Notes under the pieces: generated by a model | What the model saw: the letters and a program-made list of their open reading frames with translations, nothing else | What the model was told of the DNA's origin: nothing | Database searches by the model: none | In this document: one piece after another, positions 8,139 through 17,304 of the stretch | Position numbering within the stretch: the stretch's first letter is position 1 | Layout of the letters: every line of letters begins with the position of its first letter | Assembly: GCA_013334965.1 (NCBI GenBank) | Contig: JAAXWO010000001.1 | Location: 1 to 64,000, forward strand | Length of the DNA stretch: 64,000 nt | Origin: Chlorobiaceae bacterium | GTDB taxonomy: Bacteria; Bacteroidota; Chlorobiia; Chlorobiales; Chlorobiaceae | Reading direction: 5' to 3' | Translations under genes and position numbers: made by a program

Positions 8139-8608
8139 GCCGATGGTTGGTACGCCTGCTGCCGGGGGCGCAAGGCGTTGTCTTGCTTTCCCGGCTGAGC
8201 TGATCGCCTCAGGTCTGGCTCAAAACCATCCACTTCGTTCATGAACCCTCGTCGTTAACTCTCCTTTCTTCTCATTTCCCTGTTTCCGGAATTTCTTCGG
8301 GCGCCCGGTCCTTCGATCTCCTTTATTCCGCTTCCCTCATCCTGTGCCCGCATTCCGGTCTGATCCCGCACATAGAGAGCGCCATTCGTCAGACTCCAGG
8401 CGTGTGATAACGAAAGACGGGGGGGACGATTTGATCTGTCCTTTGCCCCTTGTTGGGTAATTTACGTCCAAAGTGCGTCGGTGTAGACGTTTTGCGGTAT
8501 ACAAATTACCCTATCAACGGGATTTCTGGTTTGCCTCTGTCAATGGATATTGAAGGCGTAAAAACAGCAACCTTCAAATTACATCCCAAGCTGAACAGTG
8601 AGCATACC
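8139..8608 (+). other. 470-bp intergenic region between folD and the permease
   Basis: No coding region is supported here. It holds the hairpin after folD (8161-8195), a pyrimidine-rich stretch (about 8235-8330) and the structured segment 8455-8511 listed separately. An open frame joins the permease from 8450 but has no permease-like sequence and no ribosome-binding site. Confidence 0.5.
8455..8511 (+). promoter_or_regulatory. Structured leader candidate upstream of the permease
   Basis: A perfect 9-bp stem, gggtaattt (8455-8463) / aaattaccc (8503-8511), encloses a second helix, acgtc (8464-8468) / gacgt (8486-8490), with a 12-nt single-stranded segment on the 3' side. It lies about 100 nt before the permease start. 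It does not match SAM, lysine, glycine or B12 riboswitches as I know them. It could be an RNA regulator or a protein operator. Confidence 0.4.
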
Positions 8609-10066
8609 ATGACTAAAACACAACATGACAGAAACGCCGATGCTGTCAATCACTCTTACGGATTGAAGCATGCGGCCCTTTCTCCTCTGGAGACACTCGG
8701 GCAGTCGATTGCAAACATTGCGCCGACTGCGACTCCGACCGTCGTTATTCCTCTCGTTTTCGCCGTTTCGGGCGGAGGTACGTGGCTGGCTTACCTGATT
8801 GCAACCCTCAGCATCCTGCTGGTCTCTTCGAGCATCAACCAGTTCGCAAGGCGTTCCGCCTCGCCGGGTTCATTCTACTCTTACACGGTCGAAGGGCTCG
8901 GCTCTTTCTGGGGCTCCATCACCGGTTGGGCACTCCTGATCGCATACATCGGTTGCGCTTCGGCAGTAACTACCGGTTTTTCCAACTACTCCAACGTGCT
9001 TCTCGAACACCTTGCCGGTTTCAGGATCCCGGCGGCGATCTTCATCGCCCTCAGCGTCCTCGTTGCATGGTACGTCGCCTACAAGGATATCCAGCTTTCC
9101 GCCCGTCTGATGCTGGGCCTGGAGTTCGCATCGGTTTCACTCATCCTTGTGCTCGTAGGAGTGACGATTTTCAATTACGGTTTCAAGCTCGACTGGGAGC
9201 AGCTTCTCCTGAAAAACACCTCGCTTGATGCGCTGAAAGGGGGTCTCGTTCTCGCCATTTTCAGCTTTGCCGGTTTTGAAAGTGCGGCTACCCTTGGCAC
9301 AGAAGCGAAGAATCCGCTGTCAAGCATCCCGAGGGCGATCGTCAGGAGCGCCATCATCGTCGGTTCCATTTTCGTGTTCTCCTCCTACGCCCAGGTCATC
9401 GGCTTCCAGGGTTATACGGAAACGCTCGACAAAAGCTCGGCCCCCCTCAACGTCCTTGCCGACCGCGCCGGCCTTTCCTCCCTCGGCCTTCTGATCGATA
9501 TCGGCGCCGTCGTCAGCTTTTTCGCATGCACCCTGGCGAGCATCAACGCAGCAGCGCGTATCCTGTTCCTGATGAGCCGACACGGTATTTTCCATTCGTT
9601 CGCCGGAAGCGCCCATGAGACGAACTCCACGCCGCACACGGCCGTGACTGTAGCTTCGGTTATCGCGTTTTTCCCGGCTGCGATCCTTTCAGTTCTCGGC
9701 GTAGGCGATTTCGACATCTACGGCTGGGTCGGGACGGTTGCTACCCTCGGATTCATTGTGACCTACATCATCATCTCGGTCGCTGCGCCGATCTACCTGA
9801 AGCAGAGGGGAGAGCTGAAAATCCAGAATCTCGTGGTCTCGGGCCTGTCGGTTTTCGTTCTCGGGCTTGCGATCCTCGGCAACATCTATCCGGTTCCGCC
9901 GGCTCCGTACAACTATCTGCCGTACCTGTTCTTCGTACTGCTTCTCGGCGGAGTGGCCTGGATCGCCGTCATCCACAACTACCATCCCCATGTGGTTGAC
10001 AAGATCCACAGCGAGACCAGCGCAAACAGCTCTCGTTTCTCTGCCGAATCGCGGGCAGGAGCGTAA
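8609..10066 (+). CDS. APC-family amino acid permease
   Basis: A 485-residue integral membrane protein with about 12 predicted hydrophobic segments and the APC-superfamily layout. A conserved N-terminus (LSPLETLGQSIANIAPT) is followed by 'SPGSFYSYTVEGLG' and a sixth-segment motif 'FSFAGFESAATLGTEAKNP' (substrate and ion site region). It likely imports an amino acid or amine. The specificity cannot be read from sequence. The start at 8609 is chosen because homology begins there; no good ribosome-binding site is visible. The stop codon coincides with the first bases of a heptamer satellite. The next gene is an aminotransferase, suggesting uptake coupled to degradation. Confidence 0.82.
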   Translation: MTKTQHDRNADAVNHSYGLKHAALSPLETLGQSIANIAPTATPTVVIPLVFAVSGGGTWLAYLIATLSILLVSSSINQFARRSASPGSFYSYTVEGLGSFWGSITGWALLIAYIGCASAVTTGFSNYSNVLLEHLAGFRIPAAIFIALSVLVAWYVAYKDIQLSARLMLGLEFASVSLILVLVGVTIFNYGFKLDWEQLLLKNTSLDALKGGLVLAIFSFAGFESAATLGTEAKNPLSSIPRAIVRSAIIVGSIFVFSSYAQVIGFQGYTETLDKSSAPLNVLADRAGLSSLGLLIDIGAVVSFFACTLASINAAARILFLMSRHGIFHSFAGSAHETNSTPHTAVTVASVIAFFPAAILSVLGVGDFDIYGWVGTVATLGFIVTYIIISVAAPIYLKQRGELKIQNLVVSGLSVFVLGLAILGNIYPVPPAPYNYLPYLFFVLLLGGVAWIAVIHNYHPHVVDKIHSETSANSSRFSAESRAGA

Positions 10067-10389
10067 TCCGTAACTCGTGACGCGTGACACGAGACGCGAG
10101 ACTCGTAATCCGTAACTCGTGACCCGTGACGCGAGACTCGTAATCCGTAACTCGTGACCCGTGACGCGTGACTCGTAATCCGTAACTCGTGACGGGTGAC
10201 ACGAGACGCGAGACTCGTAATCCGTAACTCGTGACGGGTGACACGAGACGCGAGACTCGTAATCCGTAACTCGTGACGGGTGACACGAGACGCGAGACTC
10301 GTAATCCGTAACTCGTGACGGGTGACACGAGACGCGTGACGCGTAATTCGTAATTCGTGACGCGTGACTCGTAATTCGTAACTCGTAAC
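10064..10389 (+). repeat. Heptanucleotide satellite (7-bp units in 35/42-bp higher-order repeats)
   Basis: About 46 consecutive 7-mers fit T/A-R-A-Y-N-C-G (for example taatccg, taactcg, tgacgcg, tgacacg, agacgcg, agactcg). They are organised into higher-order units starting with 'taatccgtaactcgtgac' at 10064, 10106, 10141, 10176, 10218, 10260 and 10302 (35 or 42 bp), then a diverged 28-bp unit at 10344 and a partial one at 10372. The array starts on the TAA of the permease and ends about 22 bp before the next start codon. It stays open in two reverse frames because most stops are excluded by composition. Confidence 0.95.
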
Positions 10390-10411
10390 AGAAATTTGAA
10401 AAGTAGTAGAC

Positions 10412-11800
10412 ATGAACGCACCATCAGTACTCAATGCAGCGGTGAAGCGTGGTCCGGAAAAGGGTGCGATCGTCCGGCAGGACAACAGGCACCTGATCCA
10501 CCCGCAGCATCATCCGAGCGAACACAGGGATCCCCATGTGTGGGTCTCGGGAGAGGGGGTCAAGCTCACGAACCTGGAAGGGGAACAGTACATCGACGGA
10601 CTTGCCGGAATGTGGAACGTTTATGTCGGCCATGGCCGTCAGGAGCTTGTCGACGCCGCATCCAGGCAACTCGGTACCCTGGCTTTCGCAACGGCTTATG
10701 CGGGATCGACGCATCTGCCTGCCGTCGAACTGGCCGAAACCCTGAAGCGGCTCGTCTACCCGAACATCGAGGCGTTCTATTTCACCCTCGGAGGCTCCGA
10801 TGCGACGGACACTTCGGTAAGGACGGCACGATTTTACTGGGGGTCAAAAGGGCGTCCTGAAAAGTTCAAGATCATCTCGAGGAAGCTCAGCTACCACGGT
10901 TCGACGATCGGTGCCGCAGCGGCTACCGGAGTCGAAGAGTTTTCAGGGGTGTTCGGGCCGAGGGCGAACGGCTTCCTGCAGATCGATTCACCCTATCCCT
11001 ACCGGTTCACCACGGCCAGGACAGATGTATCTCCAGGTGTCGCTGCGGCAGACCTCCTCGAAGAGGCGATCCTCCGTGAGGGCGCGGACACGGTTGCGGC
11101 GTTCATCGCAGAGCCCATCCAGGGGGGCGGCGGCGGGGTTCTCGTGCCTCAGGAGGATTATTTCCAGCGCATCAGGGAGATCTGCGACCGTTACGACGTG
11201 CTTCTGATCAGCGACGAGGTCATCACCGGATTCGGAAGGACCGGCAAGTGGTTCGCGCTCGATCACTGGGGAGTCCAGCCGGACATCCTCCAGTTCGCCA
11301 AGGGGATCACGAGCGGATATTTCCCGCTCGGCGGCATCGGGGTCTCCGGCGCCATCAAGGAGGTCATGGACTCTGTGACCCCCGACCTTCGATGGATGCA
11401 CGGCTGCACCTGCTCTGCCCATCCGGTCGCCTGTGCCGTGGCGATCGCCAACATAAGGATCCTCGAAGAGGAGGGGCTTGTCGAGCGGTCAGCCGCGCTC
11501 GGCCGGAGGCTTCTTGAGAAGTTACAGCCTTTAAGCAGTCACCCGCACGTCGGAGAGATAAGGGTGCTCGGCCTGCTCGCTGGCATCGAGCTCGTGGCCG
11601 ACAAGGCGACCGGGGAGCGATACCCGTCAGGTTCAGGGGTAGGGAAGCGTGTGCGGGATGCGCTCTTTTCCCGCGGCTTGCTCACCCGGGTGCTCGACGA
11701 AACCATCTGCCTCGCTCCGCCGCTGGTGGTCAGCGAGGAGGAGATCGATCGCATCGCGGGGATCGTCATCGAGTCAATTGCCGAAGTGACCGGCAGCTGA
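10412..11800 (+). CDS. Class III (omega) aminotransferase
   Basis: A 462-residue PLP-dependent class III aminotransferase. The family order is visible: GMWNVYVGHG near residue 67, GGSDATDT (phosphate-binding region, normally GSEANET), YHGST, AEPIQGGGGG, LLISDEVITGFGRTG, and the PLP Lys in QFAKGITSGYFPLGG. The type resembles omega-amino acid:pyruvate or polyamine aminotransferases. The actual amine donor is not deducible. Start at 10412, directly after the satellite, with no clear ribosome-binding site. Neighbours (permease upstream; CMD protein and MetY-like enzyme downstream) suggest a small amine or sulfur-amino-acid metabolism cluster. Confidence 0.82.
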   Translation: MNAPSVLNAAVKRGPEKGAIVRQDNRHLIHPQHHPSEHRDPHVWVSGEGVKLTNLEGEQYIDGLAGMWNVYVGHGRQELVDAASRQLGTLAFATAYAGSTHLPAVELAETLKRLVYPNIEAFYFTLGGSDATDTSVRTARFYWGSKGRPEKFKIISRKLSYHGSTIGAAAATGVEEFSGVFGPRANGFLQIDSPYPYRFTTARTDVSPGVAAADLLEEAILREGADTVAAFIAEPIQGGGGGVLVPQEDYFQRIREICDRYDVLLISDEVITGFGRTGKWFALDHWGVQPDILQFAKGITSGYFPLGGIGVSGAIKEVMDSVTPDLRWMHGCTCSAHPVACAVAIANIRILEEEGLVERSAALGRRLLEKLQPLSSHPHVGEIRVLGLLAGIELVADKATGERYPSGSGVGKRVRDALFSRGLLTRVLDETICLAPPLVVSEEEIDRIAGIVIESIAEVTGS

Positions 11801-11845
11801 GGTCAACAAAACAACAGAATCATCATTCATCAGCAAGTAACCGTT

Positions 11846-12424
11846 ATGTCAAGAATATCCCACGTCGTCTATGAAGAGGCGACTCCGGAGATCCGTCAGG
11901 TTTGGGACGATGTCGTCGAAAAACATGGTTCGGTATCGAACATGAAGGCAGTGCTGCTGCACTCCCCTACGGCGCTCAACGCCGTGCTCGAATGGTACAG
12001 CCTGTACGGCAAGGTCAAGCCGGTGCTCGGCCAAAGGTTGACCATCCTGTTCTGCGACGCCATTTCTCGTGAGAACGCCTGCCAGCTCTGCTCTTCCTAC
12101 ATGCGCAAGGGGATCATCGAAGGTGGAGAGGATCCCGAAAACCTGATCCTCTCGGAACGCGATAAAATTATTATCGATTTTGGCCGTCAGCTTGCACACG
12201 ATCCCAACAGGATCACGGACGAGGCGTTCTCAAAACTGCATGACTACCTGACCGAAGCCCAGATCGTCGAACTGACGGCCTTTGGCGCGCTGATGATCGT
12301 CAACAACGTCTTCAACAACGCCCTGCGCATAGATATCGACGACGTCCTGGCAGAGTACCGCGTCAGGCCGGAGATCGCTTTCGCGGGATCGTCACGTTAC
12401 CAGAACGGCAAGGAGCAGTCATGA
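11846..12424 (+). CDS. Carboxymuconolactone decarboxylase/AhpD-like protein
   Basis: A 192-residue all-helical protein of the CMD/AhpD-like superfamily. The core motif is E-N-A-C-Q-L-C-S-S-Y-M. The CxxC redox pair and preceding Glu are kept, but the His usually found four residues after the second Cys is Met here. Such proteins act as thiol peroxidase partners or decarboxylases. The role here is unknown. The gene overlaps the next by ATGA (4 bp), so translational coupling to the MetY-like enzyme is likely. Confidence 0.72.
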   Translation: MSRISHVVYEEATPEIRQVWDDVVEKHGSVSNMKAVLLHSPTALNAVLEWYSLYGKVKPVLGQRLTILFCDAISRENACQLCSSYMRKGIIEGGEDPENLILSERDKIIIDFGRQLAHDPNRITDEAFSKLHDYLTEAQIVELTAFGALMIVNNVFNNALRIDIDDVLAEYRVRPEIAFAGSSRYQNGKEQS

Positions 12425-13731
12425 GCGAGAGAACATACCATTTCGATACCCTGCAGGTGCACGCAGGACAGGTTCCCGATCCGACGACCGGGGCGTGCGC
12501 GGTGCCTATCTACCAGACGACATCGTTCGTTTTCAGGAACTTCGAGCAGGCCAGGGCGATCAGCTCGGTCGAGGAGTTCGGGTTCGACTATACCCGCATT
12601 ACCAACCCGACCAACGAGGTGCTGGAGAACCGGATCGCCATTCTCGAAGGCGGCAGCGGCGCATTGTCCGTTGCGTCAGGATCTGCGGCGACGGCCTGTT
12701 CGCTCCTGAACATCACCCATGCAGGCCATGAGATCGTTGCGGCCAAAACGCTTTACGGCGGCAGCTTCAACCTGTTCCGGAACACCCTGCCCAAACATGG
12801 CGTGAACACGCACTTCGTGGACCCGATCGATCCCGGGAATTTCCGGGCGGCCATCAACGACAACACCAGGGCCCTGTTCATCGAAACCATCGGCAATCCC
12901 GACATCAACATCATCGATTTCGAGAAGGTGGCGCGTATTGCCGAGGAAAACGGCATTCCGCTCATCGTCGACAACACCTTCGGCACGCCCTACCTGTTCA
13001 GGCCGTTCGATTACGGCGCGAACATCATCGTACATTCGGCGACCAAGTATATCGGAGGTCATGGAACCAGTATCGGCGGCCTGATCGTTGACGGAGGCAA
13101 TTTCGACTGGTCCAACGGCAAGTTTCCCGATTTCACGACTCCGGACCCGGCATACAACGGTTTCATCCACTGGGAGCGCTGGGGGAACTACCCCGGCATG
13201 GGCAATATCGCCTACATCATCAAGGTGAGGCTCCAGTACCTGCGCGATCTCGGCGCCTGCATGAGCCCTTTCAACGCCTTCCTGTTCCTGCAGGGGCTTG
13301 AAACCCTTTCGTTCAGGATCTCCCGCCAGGTGGAGAGCGCCCAGCGTATTGCGGAGTTCCTTGAATCGCATCCCGATGTGGAATGGGTCAACTATCCCGG
13401 CCTGAAGAGCAGCCCGTACCATGAGCTTGCACTGAAGTACCTGCCGAAAGGGCCGGGGGCGATCCTTGCCTTCGGTGTGCGCGGTGGGTTCGAGAGGGCC
13501 AAAAAGTTCATCGAAAGCATGAAGGTATTCTCGTTCCTGGCCAACGTCGGCGACTCGAAATCGCTGGTGGTCCACCCTGCGACGGTGACCCATGGCCAGC
13601 TCACTGAGGCCGAGCAGCGACTCGCAGGGGTGAAGCCGGAGCAGATCAGGTTCTCCGTAGGCACGGAAAACATCGAAGACCTGCTTTGGGACATCGAACA
13701 GGCGTTCGAGCGCTCTTCGACGCAAGAGTGA
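12421..13731 (+). CDS. metY: O-acetylhomoserine sulfhydrylase (MetY-like, Cys/Met PLP family)
   Basis: A 436-residue Cys/Met-metabolism PLP enzyme. Conserved features are the N-terminal TLQVHAGQ, YTRITNPTNEVLENRIA, the long MetY-type middle, and the PLP Lys in VHSATKYIGGHGTSIGG. Length and the inserted segment after the Lys (about residues 215-250) fit O-acetylhomoserine sulfhydrylase, which makes homocysteine from O-acetylhomoserine and sulfide, better than cystathionine lyases. Sulfide is the growth electron donor of these bacteria, so direct sulfhydrylation is plausible. A methionine gamma-lyase activity cannot be excluded. Start codon overlaps the upstream gene. Confidence 0.85.
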   Translation: MSERTYHFDTLQVHAGQVPDPTTGACAVPIYQTTSFVFRNFEQARAISSVEEFGFDYTRITNPTNEVLENRIAILEGGSGALSVASGSAATACSLLNITHAGHEIVAAKTLYGGSFNLFRNTLPKHGVNTHFVDPIDPGNFRAAINDNTRALFIETIGNPDINIIDFEKVARIAEENGIPLIVDNTFGTPYLFRPFDYGANIIVHSATKYIGGHGTSIGGLIVDGGNFDWSNGKFPDFTTPDPAYNGFIHWERWGNYPGMGNIAYIIKVRLQYLRDLGACMSPFNAFLFLQGLETLSFRISRQVESAQRIAEFLESHPDVEWVNYPGLKSSPYHELALKYLPKGPGAILAFGVRGGFERAKKFIESMKVFSFLANVGDSKSLVVHPATVTHGQLTEAEQRLAGVKPEQIRFSVGTENIEDLLWDIEQAFERSSTQE

Positions 13732-13803
13732 CAGAAGCATGTAATTATATATTTCTCAAACACGTATCGACAACAAAAAGCAACTATCCCTCGGAGTACC
13801 GTT

Positions 13804-14487
13804 ATGAAAAAGAGAGTAAAAACAGCCGCCCTCGCCATTGCGATCTTTGCCGGAATCGGCGGCACGGCACAGGCTGAAGGCTTCAAGACCGGAGTAGACC
13901 TCGTCAGCAGTTTCGTATGGCGCGGCAGCGACATCGGCGACTCGCCAGCCATCCAGCCGAACCTCTCCTACACCTTACCCGGCAGCGGCATCGTGCTTGG
14001 CGCATGGGGGACCTATGCGGTGACGGATTATCAGCCCTCAGGCGAGAACTACAAGGAGGTCGACCTGTTCGTCACGGTTCCGGCAGGCCCATTCAGCTTC
14101 ACGCTGACCGATTATCACAATGCCACCGATACCACCCCCGACAAGGCAAGGACGTTTGACTTCAGCAAAGACGGCCCGAACGTCGTCGAGGTAAGCGCCG
14201 GCTACAGCAAAGGAAACCTGAGCCTTCTGGCGGCAATCAACGTGGCAGGTACCGACAACAGGAATGCCAAGTATTTCGAGGCAGGTTACAAATTTTACGA
14301 GAAGGACGGCTATAGCGCCAGGGTGATCGCCGGAGCGGGCAATGAGAACTATTACGGCGACGCGGAGGGCGACAATATTGCGCTGGTCAATACCGGGGTC
14401 TCGGTTTCAAAGGATCGCTTTACAGGATCGCTGGTCTACAACCCCGATACCCAGAAGTCCAATCTGGTTTTCTCCGCCTCGTTCTGA
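13804..14487 (+). CDS. TorF-family putative porin
   Basis: A 227-residue exported protein. The signal peptide (about residues 1-24, ending AQA-E) is followed by alternating hydrophobic strands and a C-terminal Phe (SASF), as in outer-membrane beta barrels. The opening 'DLVSSFVWRGSDIGDSPAIQP' is typical of the TorF family (proteobacterial and Chlorobi barrels of unknown substrate). Its position after the permease/MetY group suggests an outer-membrane entry route for their substrate, which is inference. GGAG lies about 10 bp before the start and a strong terminator follows. Confidence 0.8.
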   Translation: MKKRVKTAALAIAIFAGIGGTAQAEGFKTGVDLVSSFVWRGSDIGDSPAIQPNLSYTLPGSGIVLGAWGTYAVTDYQPSGENYKEVDLFVTVPAGPFSFTLTDYHNATDTTPDKARTFDFSKDGPNVVEVSAGYSKGNLSLLAAINVAGTDNRNAKYFEAGYKFYEKDGYSARVIAGAGNENYYGDAEGDNIALVNTGVSVSKDRFTGSLVYNPDTQKSNLVFSASF

Positions 14488-14527
14488 TTTTCGATGGATG
14501 TTCTTTCATAAACGTGCGTTGTGCTGT

Positions 14528-14565
14528 AAAAGGGGCTCTTGCGGGCTCCTTTTCTTTTTCTGTTT
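14528..14565 (+). terminator. Intrinsic terminator after the TorF gene
   Basis: An 11-bp stem (14528-14538 with 14543-14553, two G-U pairs) with a TTGC loop is followed by CTTTTTCTGTTTTTC. It closes the permease-to-porin region. Confidence 0.85.
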
Positions 14566-14654
14566 TTCTTTTGCCTATATTTTCTCCGGCTGGTCCATGA
14601 CGGACGGGAATGCAGTCGTTTCGCCCTGAAAGCGCCAAGAACCCTGGAATTTGC

Positions 14655-17294
14655 ATGAATCACAGAAAGCTCAACAGGATCATCGCTGCAGTCATGTTTC
14701 TGGCTGCGGAAATTGTCTTTTTCTCGACCATGGCGCCGACATTCTCGTTCTGGGATTGCGGCGAGGTGATCGCGACCTCCCGTACGCTCGGCATTCCCCA
14801 TCCTCCCGGGGCACCGCTTTTCCTGCTGATAGGGCACCTCTTTTCCCAGATTCCGCTGTTTCATGATATCGGAGCCCGCATCAATCTCGTCAGCACTCTT
14901 GAGAGTTCTGCGACGGTCATGCTGGTTTACCTGATCATCGTCAGGCTTATTACGATCTACAGGGGCTCCGATCCAGACAAATGGAGCGTGCCCGAGATGA
15001 TCTCGGCTTATGGCGGCGCCGTGGTCGGGGGCTTCGCCCTCGCATTTTCGGACAGCTTCTGGTTCAATGCGGTCGAAACCGGCCTGTGGGCCGCATCCTC
15101 GTTCATTACGGCGACGATCGTCTGGATGATGCTCTGCTGGTACGAGGAGGATCCTGCCCCTGGCAGCGAACGGTGGCTCCTGGCCGTGATGTACATGTTC
15201 GGTCTCTCCATCGGCGTGCATCTCCTCTGCCTGCTGGCCCTGTTCGCGCTGGTGCTGCTCTACTATTTCAAGAAATACGAGGTCAACCTGCGCTCGTTCA
15301 GCCTGATGGTCCTGTTCAGCCTCGCACTCTTTTTCCTCATCTACCGGGGGATTATCAAGGAGCTTCCGGTCCTGCTGGTCAGGACATCGTGGTGGGGCGT
15401 CGGGACATTGGTCATCCTGCTGGTCATCGGCATCCATTATTCCCACCGGAGCCGTCAGGTGCTGCTCAACCTTGGGCTGATGTCGGTGTTGCTGCTTGTG
15501 CTCGGCTACACCTCCTACATGCTGATCTTTGTCAGGGCTCATGCCGGGCCGCCCATCAACGAGAACAATCCTTCGACGCTGGACGCCTTTTTCTCCTACG
15601 TCAACCGCGAGCAGTACGGGGAGTGGCCGCTCTGGCCCCGGCGCTGGTCTCCCGAGCCGGTTCACCAGTACTTTTACGAGAAGTATTCGAGCGATCTGGA
15701 ATATTTTTTCAGCTATCAGCTCAGCCATATGTACCTGCGTTACTTCGGCTGGCAGTTCATCGGCCGTTCCGCCGATATTGAGGGGGCCATTGTAGACTGG
15801 AGCAGGTTGTGGGGATTGCCGTTCCTTGTCGGGGTAGCCGGTGCGGCCGCGCATTTCAGGCGCCACTGGAAGACGGCCATGGTGGTTTCGGCACTTTTTG
15901 TCATGACGGGGCTGGTGCTGGTTCTCTACCTGAACCAGACAGAACCCCAGCCACGTGAGCGCGACTACAGCTATGTCGGCAGCTTTTTCGCTTTTGCCCT
16001 GTGGATAGGGATCGGCATCGAGAGCCTGTTTACCTCCCTGGCCGAAAAGATGAAGTCCGGTGACCTCCGCCGCAACACATGGGTAGCCATCGGCGTCGTC
16101 GCGGCAGGACTCTTTCTGATCGACGGGCGCATGCTCCTGGCAAACTACAGGACCCATGACCGTTCCGGGAATTACGTGCCCTGGGACTGGGCATGGAACA
16201 TCCTGCAGAGCTGCGAGAAGGATGCGATCCTCTTTACGAATGGTGACAACGACACCTTTCCGTTATGGTACCTGCAGGAGGTGGAGCGAATCAGGACCGA
16301 TGTCAGGGTGGTCAACCTGAGCCTGGCGAACACCGGATGGTATCTGCTCCAGCTTAAGCACGAAAGCCCGAGGGGGGCGAAGCCGATCTCCTTCACCATG
16401 AGCGATGCGGACCTTGCAGGCGTTACCTATATGCCGGTCGATTCCATCGATGTCGCCGTGTCTGCGGGCATCGAGCAGCGCAAGCTGTTGCAGGATGCCC
16501 GGCGCTCGGGGGTTTCCCTGCCCTCTTCGCCTTCCGATTCGCTTCGATGGAGGCTCAGGCCGGGGATTACCTACAAGGGCGATACCTATCTTCGTCCCCA
16601 GGACATCGCCGTGTTCGAGATCGTTGCCGCCAATTACGGACAGCGACCGATCTATTTCGCCCTCACCGTCGATCCGGAGGGGATGATCGGCCTCGACAAG
16701 CAGCTGCGCCTTGACGGCCTGGTTTACAAGGTGGTGCCGCTCACGAGCAGGACTCCCATGAGTTTTGTCGATCCGGCCACGCTCTACGGAAACCTGTTCA
16801 GGACCTACCGGTATCGAAACAGCAGCACTCCCGGCGTCAATATCGAGGAGACCTCGAGGAACATGCTCGGCAACTATCCGCCCCTTTTCGTTCGCCTGGC
16901 AATGGAGCTCTCATCGTCTCCCGAAGACACGGTGAGCCTCCCTGCTCCTTCCGGCGCACCCGTGGAAAAACAGCGGGGCCAACTGGCCCTTCAGGTGCTC
17001 GACCGTTCCGGCGCGCTGTTCCCGCTGCAGAGGTATCCGGTCAATCCCCAGCTGGCGGGATCGGCCGTATCGATCTATTCCAGCCTTGGTGCAAAGGAGA
17101 AAGCATATCCTTATATTCACTATCTTGAACTTGTGGCGGCAGAGAGCGACGTGCGGCAGGATCCCGAACTGTTCTATACCCTTGCCCGGGCATACCGCTC
17201 GGCAGGCAGGGATCGGGAAGCGGCCGTTGTTATGGAGGGCCTGAAAAAGGCGCTTCCCGCGATGAGAAAACAACTGGATTCCCTTAAGCAATAG
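14655..17294 (+). CDS. DUF2723 multi-spanning membrane protein (TMEM260/protein O-mannosyltransferase-like)
   Basis: An 879-residue membrane protein. The N-terminal DUF2723 region includes APTFSFWDCGEVIATSRTLGIPHPPGAPLF (here cited as residues about 28-57), in which the acidic Asp/Glu pair and HPPG are typical of GT-C-like glycosyltransferases. About 11-12 hydrophobic segments occupy residues 10-500. The C-terminal part is soluble with TPR-like helices near the end. Bacteroidetes/Chlorobi members are thought to transfer sugars on the outer face of the inner membrane. The acceptor is unknown. The start is placed at MNHRKLNR, where family similarity begins. lpxA follows after 10 bp. Confidence 0.8.
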   Translation: MNHRKLNRIIAAVMFLAAEIVFFSTMAPTFSFWDCGEVIATSRTLGIPHPPGAPLFLLIGHLFSQIPLFHDIGARINLVSTLESSATVMLVYLIIVRLITIYRGSDPDKWSVPEMISAYGGAVVGGFALAFSDSFWFNAVETGLWAASSFITATIVWMMLCWYEEDPAPGSERWLLAVMYMFGLSIGVHLLCLLALFALVLLYYFKKYEVNLRSFSLMVLFSLALFFLIYRGIIKELPVLLVRTSWWGVGTLVILLVIGIHYSHRSRQVLLNLGLMSVLLLVLGYTSYMLIFVRAHAGPPINENNPSTLDAFFSYVNREQYGEWPLWPRRWSPEPVHQYFYEKYSSDLEYFFSYQLSHMYLRYFGWQFIGRSADIEGAIVDWSRLWGLPFLVGVAGAAAHFRRHWKTAMVVSALFVMTGLVLVLYLNQTEPQPRERDYSYVGSFFAFALWIGIGIESLFTSLAEKMKSGDLRRNTWVAIGVVAAGLFLIDGRMLLANYRTHDRSGNYVPWDWAWNILQSCEKDAILFTNGDNDTFPLWYLQEVERIRTDVRVVNLSLANTGWYLLQLKHESPRGAKPISFTMSDADLAGVTYMPVDSIDVAVSAGIEQRKLLQDARRSGVSLPSSPSDSLRWRLRPGITYKGDTYLRPQDIAVFEIVAANYGQRPIYFALTVDPEGMIGLDKQLRLDGLVYKVVPLTSRTPMSFVDPATLYGNLFRTYRYRNSSTPGVNIEETSRNMLGNYPPLFVRLAMELSSSPEDTVSLPAPSGAPVEKQRGQLALQVLDRSGALFPLQRYPVNPQLAGSAVSIYSSLGAKEKAYPYIHYLELVAAESDVRQDPELFYTLARAYRSAGRDREAAVVMEGLKKALPAMRKQLDSLKQ

Positions 17295-17304
17295 CAGTTA
17301 TTTT

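Noticed and set aside
9969-10485. Two long minus-strand frames (151 and 168 codons) across the satellite
   Set aside because: They exist only because the heptamer composition excludes stop codons. The peptides are pure low-complexity repeats and extend antisense into both flanking genes.
12676-13740. 354-codon minus-strand frame opposite the MetY-like gene
   Set aside because: Shadow of a well-conserved PLP enzyme gene on the plus strand.
14436-16157. 573-codon minus-strand frame opposite the DUF2723 gene
   Set aside because: The composition (His/Gln/Arg-rich, no recognisable motif) is typical of an antisense shadow. The plus-strand protein has clear family motifs and membrane segments.
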